Of a DNA stretch of 64,000 nucleotides, positions 53,913-61,558 are shown one piece after another. The position numbers and the translations under genes were made by a program. Source of the stretch: Pukyongia sp963768085 (GTDB taxonomy: Bacteria; Bacteroidota; Bacteroidia; Flavobacteriales; Flavobacteriaceae); the NCBI GenBank assembly GCA_963768085.1, contig CAVYGO010000005.1, positions 310,001 through 374,000 of the forward strand, written 5' to 3'. Below the pieces are notes generated by a model that saw only the letters and a list, made by a program, of their open reading frames with translations, had not been told where the DNA came from and ran no database searches. Numbering within the stretch: the first letter of the stretch is position 1; every line of letters begins with the position of its first letter.

Positions 53913-54209
53913 ATGAAAATCACCCGTAACATACAAAATTTGAAGTGTGGAGGTTGCGCGAATACGGTTAGAAAGGGGCTCGAAGGTATTGCGGGGATTT
54001 CAGATGTAATGGTAGACAATGAAGCATCGTCGGTGACATTCAATTATGAGTCGCTAAAGGATTTCAGTAATGCTCATGAGAAGTTGATTGGTTTAGGATA
54101 TCCATTTGAGGATGACGATAATTCCATAATTACCAAGGCAAAATCCTATGTGAGTTGCGCTATTGGAAGAATGAGTCCTACAGATTCCGAAAATAAGTCG
54201 GAAGTCTAA
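53913..54209 (+). CDS. Small HMA-domain (heavy-metal-associated) protein
   Basis: A 98-residue protein. Residues 1-66 form a ferredoxin-like HMA domain with the metal site C12-GG-C15 (LKCGGCANTVRKGLEGI), as in copper chaperones. The C-terminal 30 residues are hydrophilic with one cysteine (SYVSCAIGRM). Divergent from the copper ATPase ccoI and apparently sharing its activator site, it is a plausible copper carrier for oxidase assembly. That role is inferred. Confidence 0.82.
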   Translation: MKITRNIQNLKCGGCANTVRKGLEGIAGISDVMVDNEASSVTFNYESLKDFSNAHEKLIGLGYPFEDDDNSIITKAKSYVSCAIGRMSPTDSENKSEV

Positions 54210-54260
54210 TTTAAGCTACATACTGAACCACCGATGAATACGCCAATTTCGATAAATTGG

Positions 54261-54303
54261 TGATTTTCCTCATTGTTATTAATTTAACAAATGTTGACCT
54301 TTA
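54261..54303 (+). promoter_or_regulatory. Possible CRP/FNR-type site and -7 element of the coiled-coil gene
   Basis: TGATTTTCCTCA (54261-54272, centre 54266.5) fits TGA-N6-TCA but is less symmetric than the others. GACCTTTA ends at 54303, again 36.5 bp from the centre, with six of eight matches to TANNTTTG. This is the weakest member of the set. Confidence 0.4.
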
Positions 54304-54327
54304 TAATTAATCTAAAACCTATCTACA

Positions 54328-54927
54328 ATGAAAGATCATGAAAATTCTCACCTAATGGATAAAGTCGCTGATGCCCTTAGAAAGGCCGCTGTTGAAATTG
54401 AGGAGTTTCAGGTGAAATCAGCTTTGGGAAAAGCTGAGGCGCAAGACAAATATGAAGAGGTTAAAAAGAAGTTCAATAGATTTATTCACGATAGTAAATC
54501 TAAGATGACGACCGGTAAAGAAAAATTAGATGAACTTCATACCAAACTGGATGAATTAAGAGTTCAATTGGCCCTTGGAAAAGCAGAATCACGCGACACT
54601 TTTAAAGAGCAAAAAAGAAAATTACTATCGCTATTGCATCAGATCGAAGTTAAGATCAAAACCAATGAAAAGTTACGTAAGCTGTACGCCATTTTATTGA
54701 TCGAAATCGAAATCTTTAAAGTTCAGCTTGAAATTCTAGAAGAAAAATTCGATGAAGGCAAAGAGGGAGCTAATGCGGCTTTCGAAAAGGGAAAGACAGA
54801 GTTTAATGCGTTCATTAAAGATTTAAAGACTAAAAATGCAAAAGAGGAAGAAACTCGTTGGGAACATTTTCAAGGAGAAATCTCCGAAGCATTCGATCAT
54901 TTCAAACACGCCTTTAAAAAGGACTGA
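54328..54927 (+). CDS. Repeat-built coiled-coil protein, uncharacterised
   Basis: A 199-residue, highly charged, all-helical cytoplasmic protein without a signal peptide. It is built from three related segments of about 55-60 residues: EEFQVKSALGKAEAQDKYEE, DELRVQLALGKAESRDTFKE and EIFKVQLEILEEKFDEGKEG, each followed by a Lys-rich helix ending in a hydrophobic F-x-x-F/L-I stretch. The first two share LGKAE-x-x-D-x-[YF]-x-E. I know no named family. It may be an oligomer-forming or membrane-shaping protein. Its promoter seems to belong to the TGA-N6-TCA group. Confidence 0.7.
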   Translation: MKDHENSHLMDKVADALRKAAVEIEEFQVKSALGKAEAQDKYEEVKKKFNRFIHDSKSKMTTGKEKLDELHTKLDELRVQLALGKAESRDTFKEQKRKLLSLLHQIEVKIKTNEKLRKLYAILLIEIEIFKVQLEILEEKFDEGKEGANAAFEKGKTEFNAFIKDLKTKNAKEEETRWEHFQGEISEAFDHFKHAFKKD

Positions 54928-54997
54928 CCTTTTAATTTCGCAGCCATTCAAAGGTTTCAGATTCCCTGTGGAAATAATAATCAATACGGCAATCATT

Positions 54998-56704
54998 CTA
55001 TCTCCGGTCGTAATCCCCTTTGCTGATATCTCTTAGCATTCCAATTGCTATAAATGATGCTGCAATTGCACAAATAATCCCAAATAGTGAGTAATCACCC
55101 CAGAGCGGCTTAATACCAAAAGTTATTAATAAGGCGGACCCAATAATCAATGCTACCATAATGAAAGCACTAACCAACTGTTTTGTTACTCTGTTAATGG
55201 TGTGAACCATAGGGTCCATCCCCTTATGGGTGAGATCCACTTTTACCTGTCCGCTATTTATCCTGCGAATTGCATTTTTAAGGTCTCTGGGGAATTCTTC
55301 CATATAACTGCTCAATTCATATATGGAATTGAAAACTTTTTCGCCTAGTTTCAGGGGGTCGAATCCTTTGCTTACTGCATTGGACAAATACGGTTTTACA
55401 AGTTCAAATTGATCGAGTTTAGGATCCAGTTTTTGAACCACTCCTTCGATAGTGACCAATGATCTTGCGAACAGGAAGAAATGAGAAGGCACAAGCAGTC
55501 CGTTCTTAATAATGATATCTTTAAGATCCATCAGTATAGTGCTCATTTCATTCTTATGGGCTTCCCTAGTATAGTATTTTTCTACAAACTCCGTAATATC
55601 GTACTCTAAGCTACGCATATCATCGACTACCATATCACTGGACAGCATTTGTAAGGCTTTTATTATTTTATTTACTTCCTTGCGTTTGATAGCGAGAAAT
55701 AACTTTCCAAATACTTCTATATCGCGAGGTAGGATACTTCCCATCATACCAAAATCCAAATAGCCAATTGTACCATTAGGCATCACCAATAAATTTCCCG
55801 GATGAGGGTCAGCATGGAAAAATCCATATTCGAAGATTTGTTTGAAGAAACTTTTAGTTAATCTCCGGGCAATTACCTTTTTTTCATGCCCTTTTTCTTC
55901 CAGTTTGGCTAGTCTATCGATCTTGGTGCCGGACATAAACTCCAAGGCCAAAACCTTGCTGGTAGTGAATTCCTGATATACCTTGGGAGAACAAGCGTAC
56001 TGATCCTTGCTATGATCCTGGTACCAGTTGTTGTAGAATCTTTGAACATTAATGGATTCGTTGATAAAATCCAGTTCTTTTAGTATGGATTCTTCAAAAT
56101 TGTGCACAAGTCCAATTGGGTCGAAATTCTTAATAGAAGGGACACGTTTCTCGAGGATTTCGGCAACTTTATACATCACCTTGATATCTTCTATAATCAC
56201 TTCTTTGATACCCGGGCGCTGGATCTTAAGTGCGACGCGTTTCCCGGTATGCAGCGTTACCTTATGAACCTGAGCCATGGAGGCCGATGCGAAGGATTGA
56301 GGTTCGAACCATGCGAATAAATTATCTACCGTCTTTTCCAACTCTTCTTCTACCACCCTTTTGGCAGTATCTTCGGACATAGGAGGTACATTGTCCTGAA
56401 GTTTTTCCAATTCAAACGTGAGGTCCAACGGTATTAAATCAGGACGATTGCTTAATATCTGGCCGAATTTCACAAAAGTTGGACCGAGTTCCTCACAGAC
56501 CAGCCGCATTTTCTCCCATTTGTTATACATGAGAGCATGCTTCCTTGAAGTCTTGGGAACCAATTTCCTTAGAAAAGTATATTGGTCCTTTTCTTCAAGA
56601 TGCTGAACCAAATCTTCAAAGCCATATTTTACCAAGACCCTTAAGATCTGATTATATCGGGATACCGATTTAAACCTTCGTCCTATACCAGTCAGAATTC
56701 CCAT
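54998..56704 (-). CDS. UbiB/AarF (ABC1) family atypical kinase
   Basis: A 568-residue member of the ABC1 atypical kinase family, whose proteobacterial UbiB member aids quinone synthesis. KFGQILSNRPDLIPLDLTFELEKLQDNVPP near 75-104 is the KxGQ motif. QSFASASMAQVHKVTLHTGKRVALKIQRPG holds the Ala-rich loop and the lysine, and FFHADPHPGNLLV and YLDFGMMGS hold the metal-binding residues. Two C-terminal helices lie near 510-565. In a menaquinone organism its substrate is unclear. It overlaps no gene and starts one base after the stop of its small partner. Confidence 0.92.
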   Translation of the reverse strand: MGILTGIGRRFKSVSRYNQILRVLVKYGFEDLVQHLEEKDQYTFLRKLVPKTSRKHALMYNKWEKMRLVCEELGPTFVKFGQILSNRPDLIPLDLTFELEKLQDNVPPMSEDTAKRVVEEELEKTVDNLFAWFEPQSFASASMAQVHKVTLHTGKRVALKIQRPGIKEVIIEDIKVMYKVAEILEKRVPSIKNFDPIGLVHNFEESILKELDFINESINVQRFYNNWYQDHSKDQYACSPKVYQEFTTSKVLALEFMSGTKIDRLAKLEEKGHEKKVIARRLTKSFFKQIFEYGFFHADPHPGNLLVMPNGTIGYLDFGMMGSILPRDIEVFGKLFLAIKRKEVNKIIKALQMLSSDMVVDDMRSLEYDITEFVEKYYTREAHKNEMSTILMDLKDIIIKNGLLVPSHFFLFARSLVTIEGVVQKLDPKLDQFELVKPYLSNAVSKGFDPLKLGEKVFNSIYELSSYMEEFPRDLKNAIRRINSGQVKVDLTHKGMDPMVHTINRVTKQLVSAFIMVALIIGSALLITFGIKPLWGDYSLFGIICAIAASFIAIGMLRDISKGDYDRR

Positions 56705-56705
56705 G

Positions 56706-57080
56706 TCAAGTCTTCATTTCGAGCTTATTCATTCGCGCTTCCAGCAACGCAATGTTCCTATCAGCTTTCTCAAGTTCTTCATTCAAGGCTTTTATCTCGT
56801 CAAGATGAGCCACATTGATCTTCTTATAAAAAGCTGCAACCAGCTCTTCGATCCTTAACTCGAGTTCCTGCTTCATTTCACCGGCCTTATGTATAATCTT
56901 ATCCAAAAGTTCCAGTTCATTACCATCTTCATCTAACAAGGGCTCGGAGGCCACTCTATTAATATTTTCCTTTCCTTTTTCGGAATATTCATTGAGCTTC
57001 TCCAGCAAATGAGTGTCCTTAGCAATATGATAAAGGCTTGCCGAAAGTGTTAAAAGTTCTATTACAGTTTTTGTTTTCAT
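56706..57080 (-). CDS. Small helical (phasin-like) protein coupled to the UbiB-type kinase
   Basis: A 124-residue all-helical protein; start taken at 57080 (MKTKTVIELLTLSASLYHIAK), since the frame to 57113 runs into the -7 element. Residues 1-22 are amphipathic to hydrophobic, and residues 70-122 predict a coiled coil (EMKQELELRIEELVAAFYKKINVAHLDEIKALNEELEKADRNIALLEARMNKLE). It resembles phasin-type or UbiK/accessory coiled-coil proteins only in general layout; no family is certain. Tight coupling to the kinase gene suggests a joint job. The promoter has a perfect -7 element at the common distance from a TGA-N6-TCA site. Confidence 0.65.
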   Translation of the reverse strand: MKTKTVIELLTLSASLYHIAKDTHLLEKLNEYSEKGKENINRVASEPLLDEDGNELELLDKIIHKAGEMKQELELRIEELVAAFYKKINVAHLDEIKALNEELEKADRNIALLEARMNKLEMKT

Positions 57081-57110
57081 ATCACGGCAATTTTGGAATA
57101 GTATTACTAA

Positions 57111-57184
57111 CAAAGTTATTATTTAACATAAAGCTCAACTATGACTTTAATCAGTTGTAATTAGAGCATTTTAGCGTTATTTTA
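57111..57184. promoter_or_regulatory. Divergent promoter region with one shared CRP/FNR-type site (UbiB operon and CBS gene)
   Basis: TGACTTTAATCA (57142-57153, centre 57147.5) is flanked on the minus side by TAACTTTG ending at 57111 (full TANNTTTG match) and on the plus side by TTATTTTA ending at 57184 (six of eight). Both lie exactly 36.5 bp from the centre. Confidence 0.55.
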
Positions 57185-57211
57185 ATTCATTAATATTTAA
57201 ATGAGTACCGT

Positions 57212-57616
57212 ATGTCCACTGCATCCGTCGCTTCCATAATGACCAAGAATGTAGTTTGTGTTTCACCCGAACAGAAGCTTATCGATGTAAAACACATTTA
57301 TGAAAAAATTAAGTTTCATCACCATATTCCTGTGACAGAAAATGACAATCTTGTCGGCATGGTTAGTCTGATCGATTTTATGTATCGAATAAAAGGCGCA
57401 GGACTGGACGATAGCAACACGGTCTATCACGAATTGACTGTAAAGGAAATCATGTCACCCAACCCATATGCAGTAACTCCGGAAACATCCATAGAAGAGA
57501 TCGCTGAAGAATTAAGTAAGGGAAGATACAGGGCAATTCCAATCGTGAAAAGCCAGAAGATCGTTGGAATAGTCTCTACAGCCGACGTAATTAAATACTA
57601 CCTCCGTAAAGAATAA
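57212..57616 (+). CDS. Tandem CBS-domain protein
   Basis: A 134-residue protein made of two CBS domains (SIMTKNVVCVSPEQKLIDVKHIYEKIKFHHHIPVTENDNLVGMVSLIDFM and IMSPNPYAVTPETSIEEIAEELSKGRYRAIPIVKSQKIVGIVSTADVIKYYL, split here by about 20 residues). Such pairs bind adenosine nucleotides and act as energy sensors. No catalytic domain is fused. It is divergent from the UbiB operon and probably shares its activator. Confidence 0.9.
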   Translation: MSTASVASIMTKNVVCVSPEQKLIDVKHIYEKIKFHHHIPVTENDNLVGMVSLIDFMYRIKGAGLDDSNTVYHELTVKEIMSPNPYAVTPETSIEEIAEELSKGRYRAIPIVKSQKIVGIVSTADVIKYYLRKE

Positions 57617-57663
57617 GACCACGTTTCGAAAAAGGATACTCCTGGGTGTATTTTGCGCCGTAA

Positions 57664-58155
57664 TCAGCTATAGCCCACCTTGTTCTTTTTATTCGGGAGT
57701 TCCCACCGAATCATCTCCTTCAGAAATTCATCCGCTTTTTCAACAATGAACTTTTCAGTAATATCTCCAGGATTGTAAATTCCTAATTCAAGGATATCAT
57801 CTTCCGCTGGTTTGGATTCGATATAAGGAAACAGGATCACTATGGAAATGTCGCCGTTATAAGTTTGTGAAAAAACCAGGGATCCGCCTGGAATAAACTG
57901 GTAGGCAGGCACCCGGTTGGTACAATCGATCAACTCCGGCGGGAATGAATCGAAAGAGATGTTTACCGCTTCATTCGTATATATCCAACTTAGTTCCTGT
58001 ACCTTCCAACCAATATCGTAACGGCCCACTATGGTATTTAAAGTTTCTCTTATCAGGCCTTTGAGCGTAGTTTTCCACAAGGTCTTCTTATCTACAACCG
58101 TCTCTATGGAGGCTTTATAATCGGCTATTCGTTCTTCTAAATGTTCAATTTTCAT
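57664..58155 (-). CDS. Uncharacterised protein at the end of the MlaEFD operon
   Basis: A 163-residue soluble protein without a signal peptide or membrane segment. It starts with a charged helix (MKIEHLEERIADYKASIETVVDKKTLWKTTLKGLIRETL) and continues as an alpha/beta domain (IGWKVQELSWIYTNEAVNISFDSFPPELID; GSLVFSQTYNGDISIVILFPYIE). No family recognised. It overlaps mlaD by 11 bases, so it is in the same operon and may be a cytoplasmic partner, perhaps filling the place of MlaB, which is not found here. That last point is only a guess. Confidence 0.6.
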   Translation of the reverse strand: MKIEHLEERIADYKASIETVVDKKTLWKTTLKGLIRETLNTIVGRYDIGWKVQELSWIYTNEAVNISFDSFPPELIDCTNRVPAYQFIPGGSLVFSQTYNGDISIVILFPYIESKPAEDDILELGIYNPGDITEKFIVEKADEFLKEMIRWELPNKKNKVGYS

Positions 58156-59152
58156 TTTTCAAGTTTTTTATGGAATCCCGGGTTGCTTTCTTCTTTAGCC
58201 GCTCCTGTTTCCTGAAGTAGCCTCTGAAAAAGAAATTATTCTTCATGGCCATCAAGTTCACATTAAGCCTGTTCGTGGCCTCTTTGATGTTTAAAAGGGT
58301 GGTATCCAGATTTTGCGCAAATTCTTCATCTTTTATCAGATGATTGAATGCGCCGTCACTGTCTTTGATCTCGGTTAGATACTGATCCAGATTCTCACTA
58401 ACCTGTTTGATATTGGCTGAAGACGAATGCATATCGTCAATAATGTTTTTCACCTTATCACCGGAAATAGAATCCGTAAGAAGCACCCCGGCAGGGCTTT
58501 CGTTGAAGTCTATGGAAGCAACGATCGTATTTAAACGAGATATGGCTTGATTAGCACCCAGACTCGCTTTCTTTAATTGATTCACACTTTCTTTAAGATT
58601 ATCGGCCATGACAGTGTCGTTGATTAACATCCCTACAGTTCCCCTTCCCTCAATGATCTTTGTAGTGATCTTTAACAGATCGGCTGTGAGTATAGCGGCA
58701 TTCTCATTGGTAACACTCAAGGTGCTTAGTATATCGTTCGTCCCTATCTTCGTATACGTTCGTATTGTATCTCCCGATTTAATAGGCATGGTTTCACCTT
58801 CCTGAGGTAAAATATTGATCAGCATACTTCCCACCAGTCCATCCGAGCCTATGGTGGCAACCGCATTCTTGTTGATACGTCTGGCTATCTTTTCCTGAAT
58901 CAACATGGAAACAAGGATCCTTGACTGGCCTAGCATCTCTATATCCTTAACGGTGCCTGCATTAATGCCCGAATAGCGAACGTTATTTCCCAGTTGGAGC
59001 CCGTTTACGTTAGTAAACTCCGCGTGGATCTTCAGGTTATTTCCGAAGAGGTTTTGCCGGTTTCCTATAAAATACAATGCCGACACCAATAGTACGGTTC
59101 CTAATATAACAAAGACACCTAATCGTATTTTTTGTGATATTGTCTTTTGCAT
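58145..59152 (-). CDS. mlaD: MCE-domain lipid-binding protein (MlaD family)
   Basis: The membrane-anchored periplasmic MCE component of a Mla-type phospholipid transporter. The 335-residue protein has a helix at about 11-27 (LGVFVILGTVLLVSALYFIG), and an MCE domain at about 38-115 (VNGLQLGNNVRYSGINAGTVKDIEMLG, then GSDGLVGSMLINILPQEGE). A long helical tail includes RGTVGMLINDTVMADNLKESVNQLKKA, which should form the needle-like part. It is longer than E. coli MlaD (183 residues). Five bases after mlaF. Confidence 0.9.
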   Translation of the reverse strand: MQKTISQKIRLGVFVILGTVLLVSALYFIGNRQNLFGNNLKIHAEFTNVNGLQLGNNVRYSGINAGTVKDIEMLGQSRILVSMLIQEKIARRINKNAVATIGSDGLVGSMLINILPQEGETMPIKSGDTIRTYTKIGTNDILSTLSVTNENAAILTADLLKITTKIIEGRGTVGMLINDTVMADNLKESVNQLKKASLGANQAISRLNTIVASIDFNESPAGVLLTDSISGDKVKNIIDDMHSSSANIKQVSENLDQYLTEIKDSDGAFNHLIKDEEFAQNLDTTLLNIKEATNRLNVNLMAMKNNFFFRGYFRKQERLKKKATRDSIKNLKNEN

Positions 59153-59157
59153 GATAT

Positions 59158-59910
59158 CTACGTTTTAAAAAAGGCTTTCACCTTTGGATCTTCAGATCGA
59201 ATTAATTCATTAAATGTCCCTTCAATATAATTGATCCCATCAACCAGAAGTATAATTCTGTCTGCAATTACTCGAGCACAATCGACATCGTGGGTAATGA
59301 TCAGAGAGGAAGTTTTGTATTTCTGCTGAATTGTCCTCATCAGGTTTATTATTTCCTTGGATGTAATAGGGTCCAATCCCGTTGTGGGCTCATCGTATAA
59401 AATGATATTAGGCTTTAAAATCAATGCCCTTGCCAGCGCTACCCTGCGTTTCATACCTCCTGAAAGTTCAGCCGGCATCAGGTCGACAGCATCGGCAAGC
59501 CCAACATTTTCCAGGGCTTCCAGGACTAATACTTCATTACTCTCAGTGATGTGTAATTTCGATTTATGATGTCGCAATGGGAACTCGAGGTTCTCCCTTA
59601 CCGTCATTGAATCATATAAAGCGCTTCCCTGGAATAAGAATCCAATCTCGGTTCGAAGAATATCCAATTCGGTTTGTCCCAACGCTGTAATATCGCGACC
59701 CTTTATACGGATACTACCCTGGTCCGCCTCCATTAATCCCACCAAACATTTTATCATTACCGATTTTCCGGAACCGGATTTCCCCATCACCACGAGGTTT
59801 TCTCCTTTAAATAACTGAAGATTGAACCCATTTAACACATGGTTATCACCAAAGCTCTTTTTTAAGGCTTTCAATTCAAGGATAGGTGCTATGTTATCCA
59901 TTTCCGTCAT
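59158..59910 (-). CDS. mlaF: ABC transporter ATP-binding protein (MlaF family)
   Basis: The ATPase of the Mla-type lipid transporter, 250 residues. Walker A is GKSGSGKSVMIKCL near 38-51, then the Q-loop FLFQGSALYDSMTVRENLEFP, signature LSGGMKRRVALARALI near 150-165, Walker B IILYDEPTTGLDP and the switch histidine in IITHD. The GSALYDSMTV Q-loop is typical of MlaF. Start overlaps the mlaE stop by 4 bases. Confidence 0.94.
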   Translation of the reverse strand: MTEMDNIAPILELKALKKSFGDNHVLNGFNLQLFKGENLVVMGKSGSGKSVMIKCLVGLMEADQGSIRIKGRDITALGQTELDILRTEIGFLFQGSALYDSMTVRENLEFPLRHHKSKLHITESNEVLVLEALENVGLADAVDLMPAELSGGMKRRVALARALILKPNIILYDEPTTGLDPITSKEIINLMRTIQQKYKTSSLIITHDVDCARVIADRIILLVDGINYIEGTFNELIRSEDPKVKAFFKT

Positions 59911-60695
59911 GACACATCGAAAAATATATCGGTTACAAAAACAGCAATGAAGTCGATTATGAATAACAACATAGAGGTGTAAACAACGGCTGCGTTCGAA
60001 GCTTCTCCCACACCAACGGTCCCCTTGCTACAAAAATATCCTTTGTAGCATCCAACTAGCCCGATCGCAAATCCAAAGAAGAAAGATTTTATAGTGGCCG
60101 GTATAATATCCGCATATTTCAATGCATCAAAGACCTCATTAAAATATAACGTGAAAGAGACCTCTCCTTTTAAATTTTCAACCACGGCAGAACCGAACAA
60201 TGCAACGGTATCCCCAAAAATGATCAATAACGGAAGCATTAAAGTCGTCGCCAAAATTCGTGTTACCACAAGGTATTTGAACGGATTCGTTCCCGAAACT
60301 TCCATGGCGTCAATTTGTTCTGTAACTCGCATGGATCCCAATTCTGCACCGATTCCGGAACCGATCCTACCTGCACAGATTAAAGCGATGATTACCGGTC
60401 CTATTTCCCTAACAATGGATATGCTCACCATCGACGGCATCCAGGATTGCGCCCCAAACTCCATAAGAGTCGGACGCGATTGCAATGTAAAGACCAATCC
60501 CAGAATGAAGCCCGTAACACCTACAAGTAATAAGGAACGGTTGCCCATATTGTAACACTGGCGCAGCAATTCCCTGAATTCGAACGGTCTGCTGAATAAT
60601 TCTTTAAAGAACCTTAAAGCAAAGAACGACATATCCCCAATTTCAATAAAAAAGGATTTAGTCCTTAGTTTTATTACTTTTGGACTTATCATCAT
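59907..60695 (-). CDS. mlaE: ABC transporter permease (MlaE family)
   Basis: The membrane permease of the Mla-type transporter, 262 residues with five to six helices. FREL-x-x-QCYNMGNRSLLLVGVTGFILGLVFTLQSRPTLMEFG and the EFGAQSWMPSMVSISIVREIGPVIIALICAGRIGSGIGAELGSMRVTEQIDAMEVSG stretch (here in two parts) are strongly conserved in the family. First gene of the operon. Its promoter region carries the most symmetric TGATNNNNATCA site in the set. Confidence 0.95.
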   Translation of the reverse strand: MMISPKVIKLRTKSFFIEIGDMSFFALRFFKELFSRPFEFRELLRQCYNMGNRSLLLVGVTGFILGLVFTLQSRPTLMEFGAQSWMPSMVSISIVREIGPVIIALICAGRIGSGIGAELGSMRVTEQIDAMEVSGTNPFKYLVVTRILATTLMLPLLIIFGDTVALFGSAVVENLKGEVSFTLYFNEVFDALKYADIIPATIKSFFFGFAIGLVGCYKGYFCSKGTVGVGEASNAAVVYTSMLLFIIDFIAVFVTDIFFDVS

Positions 60696-60716
60696 ACATC
60701 ATTCTAAATACCTCAT

Positions 60717-60759
60717 TAAATGTATAATTCGATCTACGTAATTAAAATGATATTAATCA
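60717..60759 (-). promoter_or_regulatory. CRP/FNR-type site and -7 element of the mla operon
   Basis: TGATATTAATCA (60748-60759, centre 60753.5) is a near-perfect palindrome with the FNR core TGAT-N4-ATCA. On the minus strand TACATTTA ends at 60717, exactly 36.5 bp away, with seven of eight matches to TANNTTTG. Predicted start near 60712, about 17 bases before the ATG. Confidence 0.55.
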
Positions 60760-60809
60760 GATAAACAATTTTATAGCATAATTGTATCCATATAACCGGT
60801 AATATAAAA

Positions 60810-60855
60810 TTGATCACAATACACGATCAAAATTATCAATTATGTTGTATTTTTA
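60810..60855 (+). promoter_or_regulatory. Inverted repeat and -7-like element of the SYLF gene
   Basis: TTGATC (60810-60815) and GATCAA (60825-60830) are perfect complements 9 bases apart. TATTTTTA (60848-60855) follows. The repeat has different half-site spacing and distance from the TGA-N6-TCA group, so it is kept apart. Confidence 0.4.
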
Positions 60856-60904
60856 GCATACCGCGAATATCGCAGTCAAGTATTTAACTAATCAATTCCC
60901 AATT

Positions 60905-61453
60905 ATGAAATTCACATACTTCCAATTAAAAAAAATAGGCCTTATACTCATCGTGTTTATGGCTATTGGCAGCCTCAATGCACAATCCAAGAAAAAAGTA
61001 GAGGAACTCAAGATGGAAAGTCAAGCAGCCAAAGCCGATTTTTTAAAAGCTGATTGGCAAATGGAAAAATATTTTACGGAAGCCTATGGCTATGCCATAT
61101 TTCCCAATGTTGGAAAAGGAGGCCTTGGAGTGGGTGGTGCCGCAGGAAATGGCGTAGTTTATGAGGAGGGAACCGAAATTGGTATGGCCAAACTAACGCA
61201 ACTCACTATTGGATTTCAAGCCGGTGGGCAGGCCTATAAAGAAATTATTTTCTTCGAGGATAAGGACGCCATGGACCGGTTCAAACAGAATAAATTTGAA
61301 GTATCTGCACAAGTTTCAGCGGTCGCTGCCACGGCCGGTGCATCGGCAGACGCTAAATACGTAGATGGTGTTATGATATATACCATGCAGAAAGGCGGCC
61401 TGATGTACGAAGCATCTGTAGGTGGACAGAAATTAAAGTTCAATCCTTTTTAA
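60905..61453 (+). CDS. SYLF-domain lipid-binding protein
   Basis: A 182-residue secreted or periplasmic protein with a signal peptide (IGLILIVFMAIGSLNA-Q) and an SYLF (Ysc84-like) domain. AYGYAIFPNVGKGGLGVGGAAGNGVVYEEG near 58-87 and TIGFQAGGQAYKEIIFFEDKDAMDRF near 101-126 are diagnostic. Eukaryotic members bind phosphoinositides; bacterial ones are exported and not well understood. It is divergent from the mla lipid transporter, which suggests a link to envelope lipids. Confidence 0.87.
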   Translation: MKFTYFQLKKIGLILIVFMAIGSLNAQSKKKVEELKMESQAAKADFLKADWQMEKYFTEAYGYAIFPNVGKGGLGVGGAAGNGVVYEEGTEIGMAKLTQLTIGFQAGGQAYKEIIFFEDKDAMDRFKQNKFEVSAQVSAVAATAGASADAKYVDGVMIYTMQKGGLMYEASVGGQKLKFNPF

Positions 61454-61558
61454 ATAGTGAAATCCCTATATGCTCCGCCGCTACTTAGGTTGAGAGCCGC
61501 TTTACGCTCGCTTTGGGATCTGAATCCGAGAGCTTCACCAAGAGCATTCTAATCGGGC
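61454..61558. other. Non-coding stretch before the 106-bp repeats
   Basis: After the SYLF stop, 105 bases carry no reading frame of note. Its last part resembles the start of the following repeats (GGGCATCCTCAC). No clear hairpin terminator was found for the SYLF gene. Confidence 0.4.

Noticed and set aside
60783..60790. Use of the mla operator by the divergent SYLF gene
   Set aside because: The sequence at the fixed distance (TGTATCCA) is a poor -7 element; the SYLF gene has another candidate at 60848.
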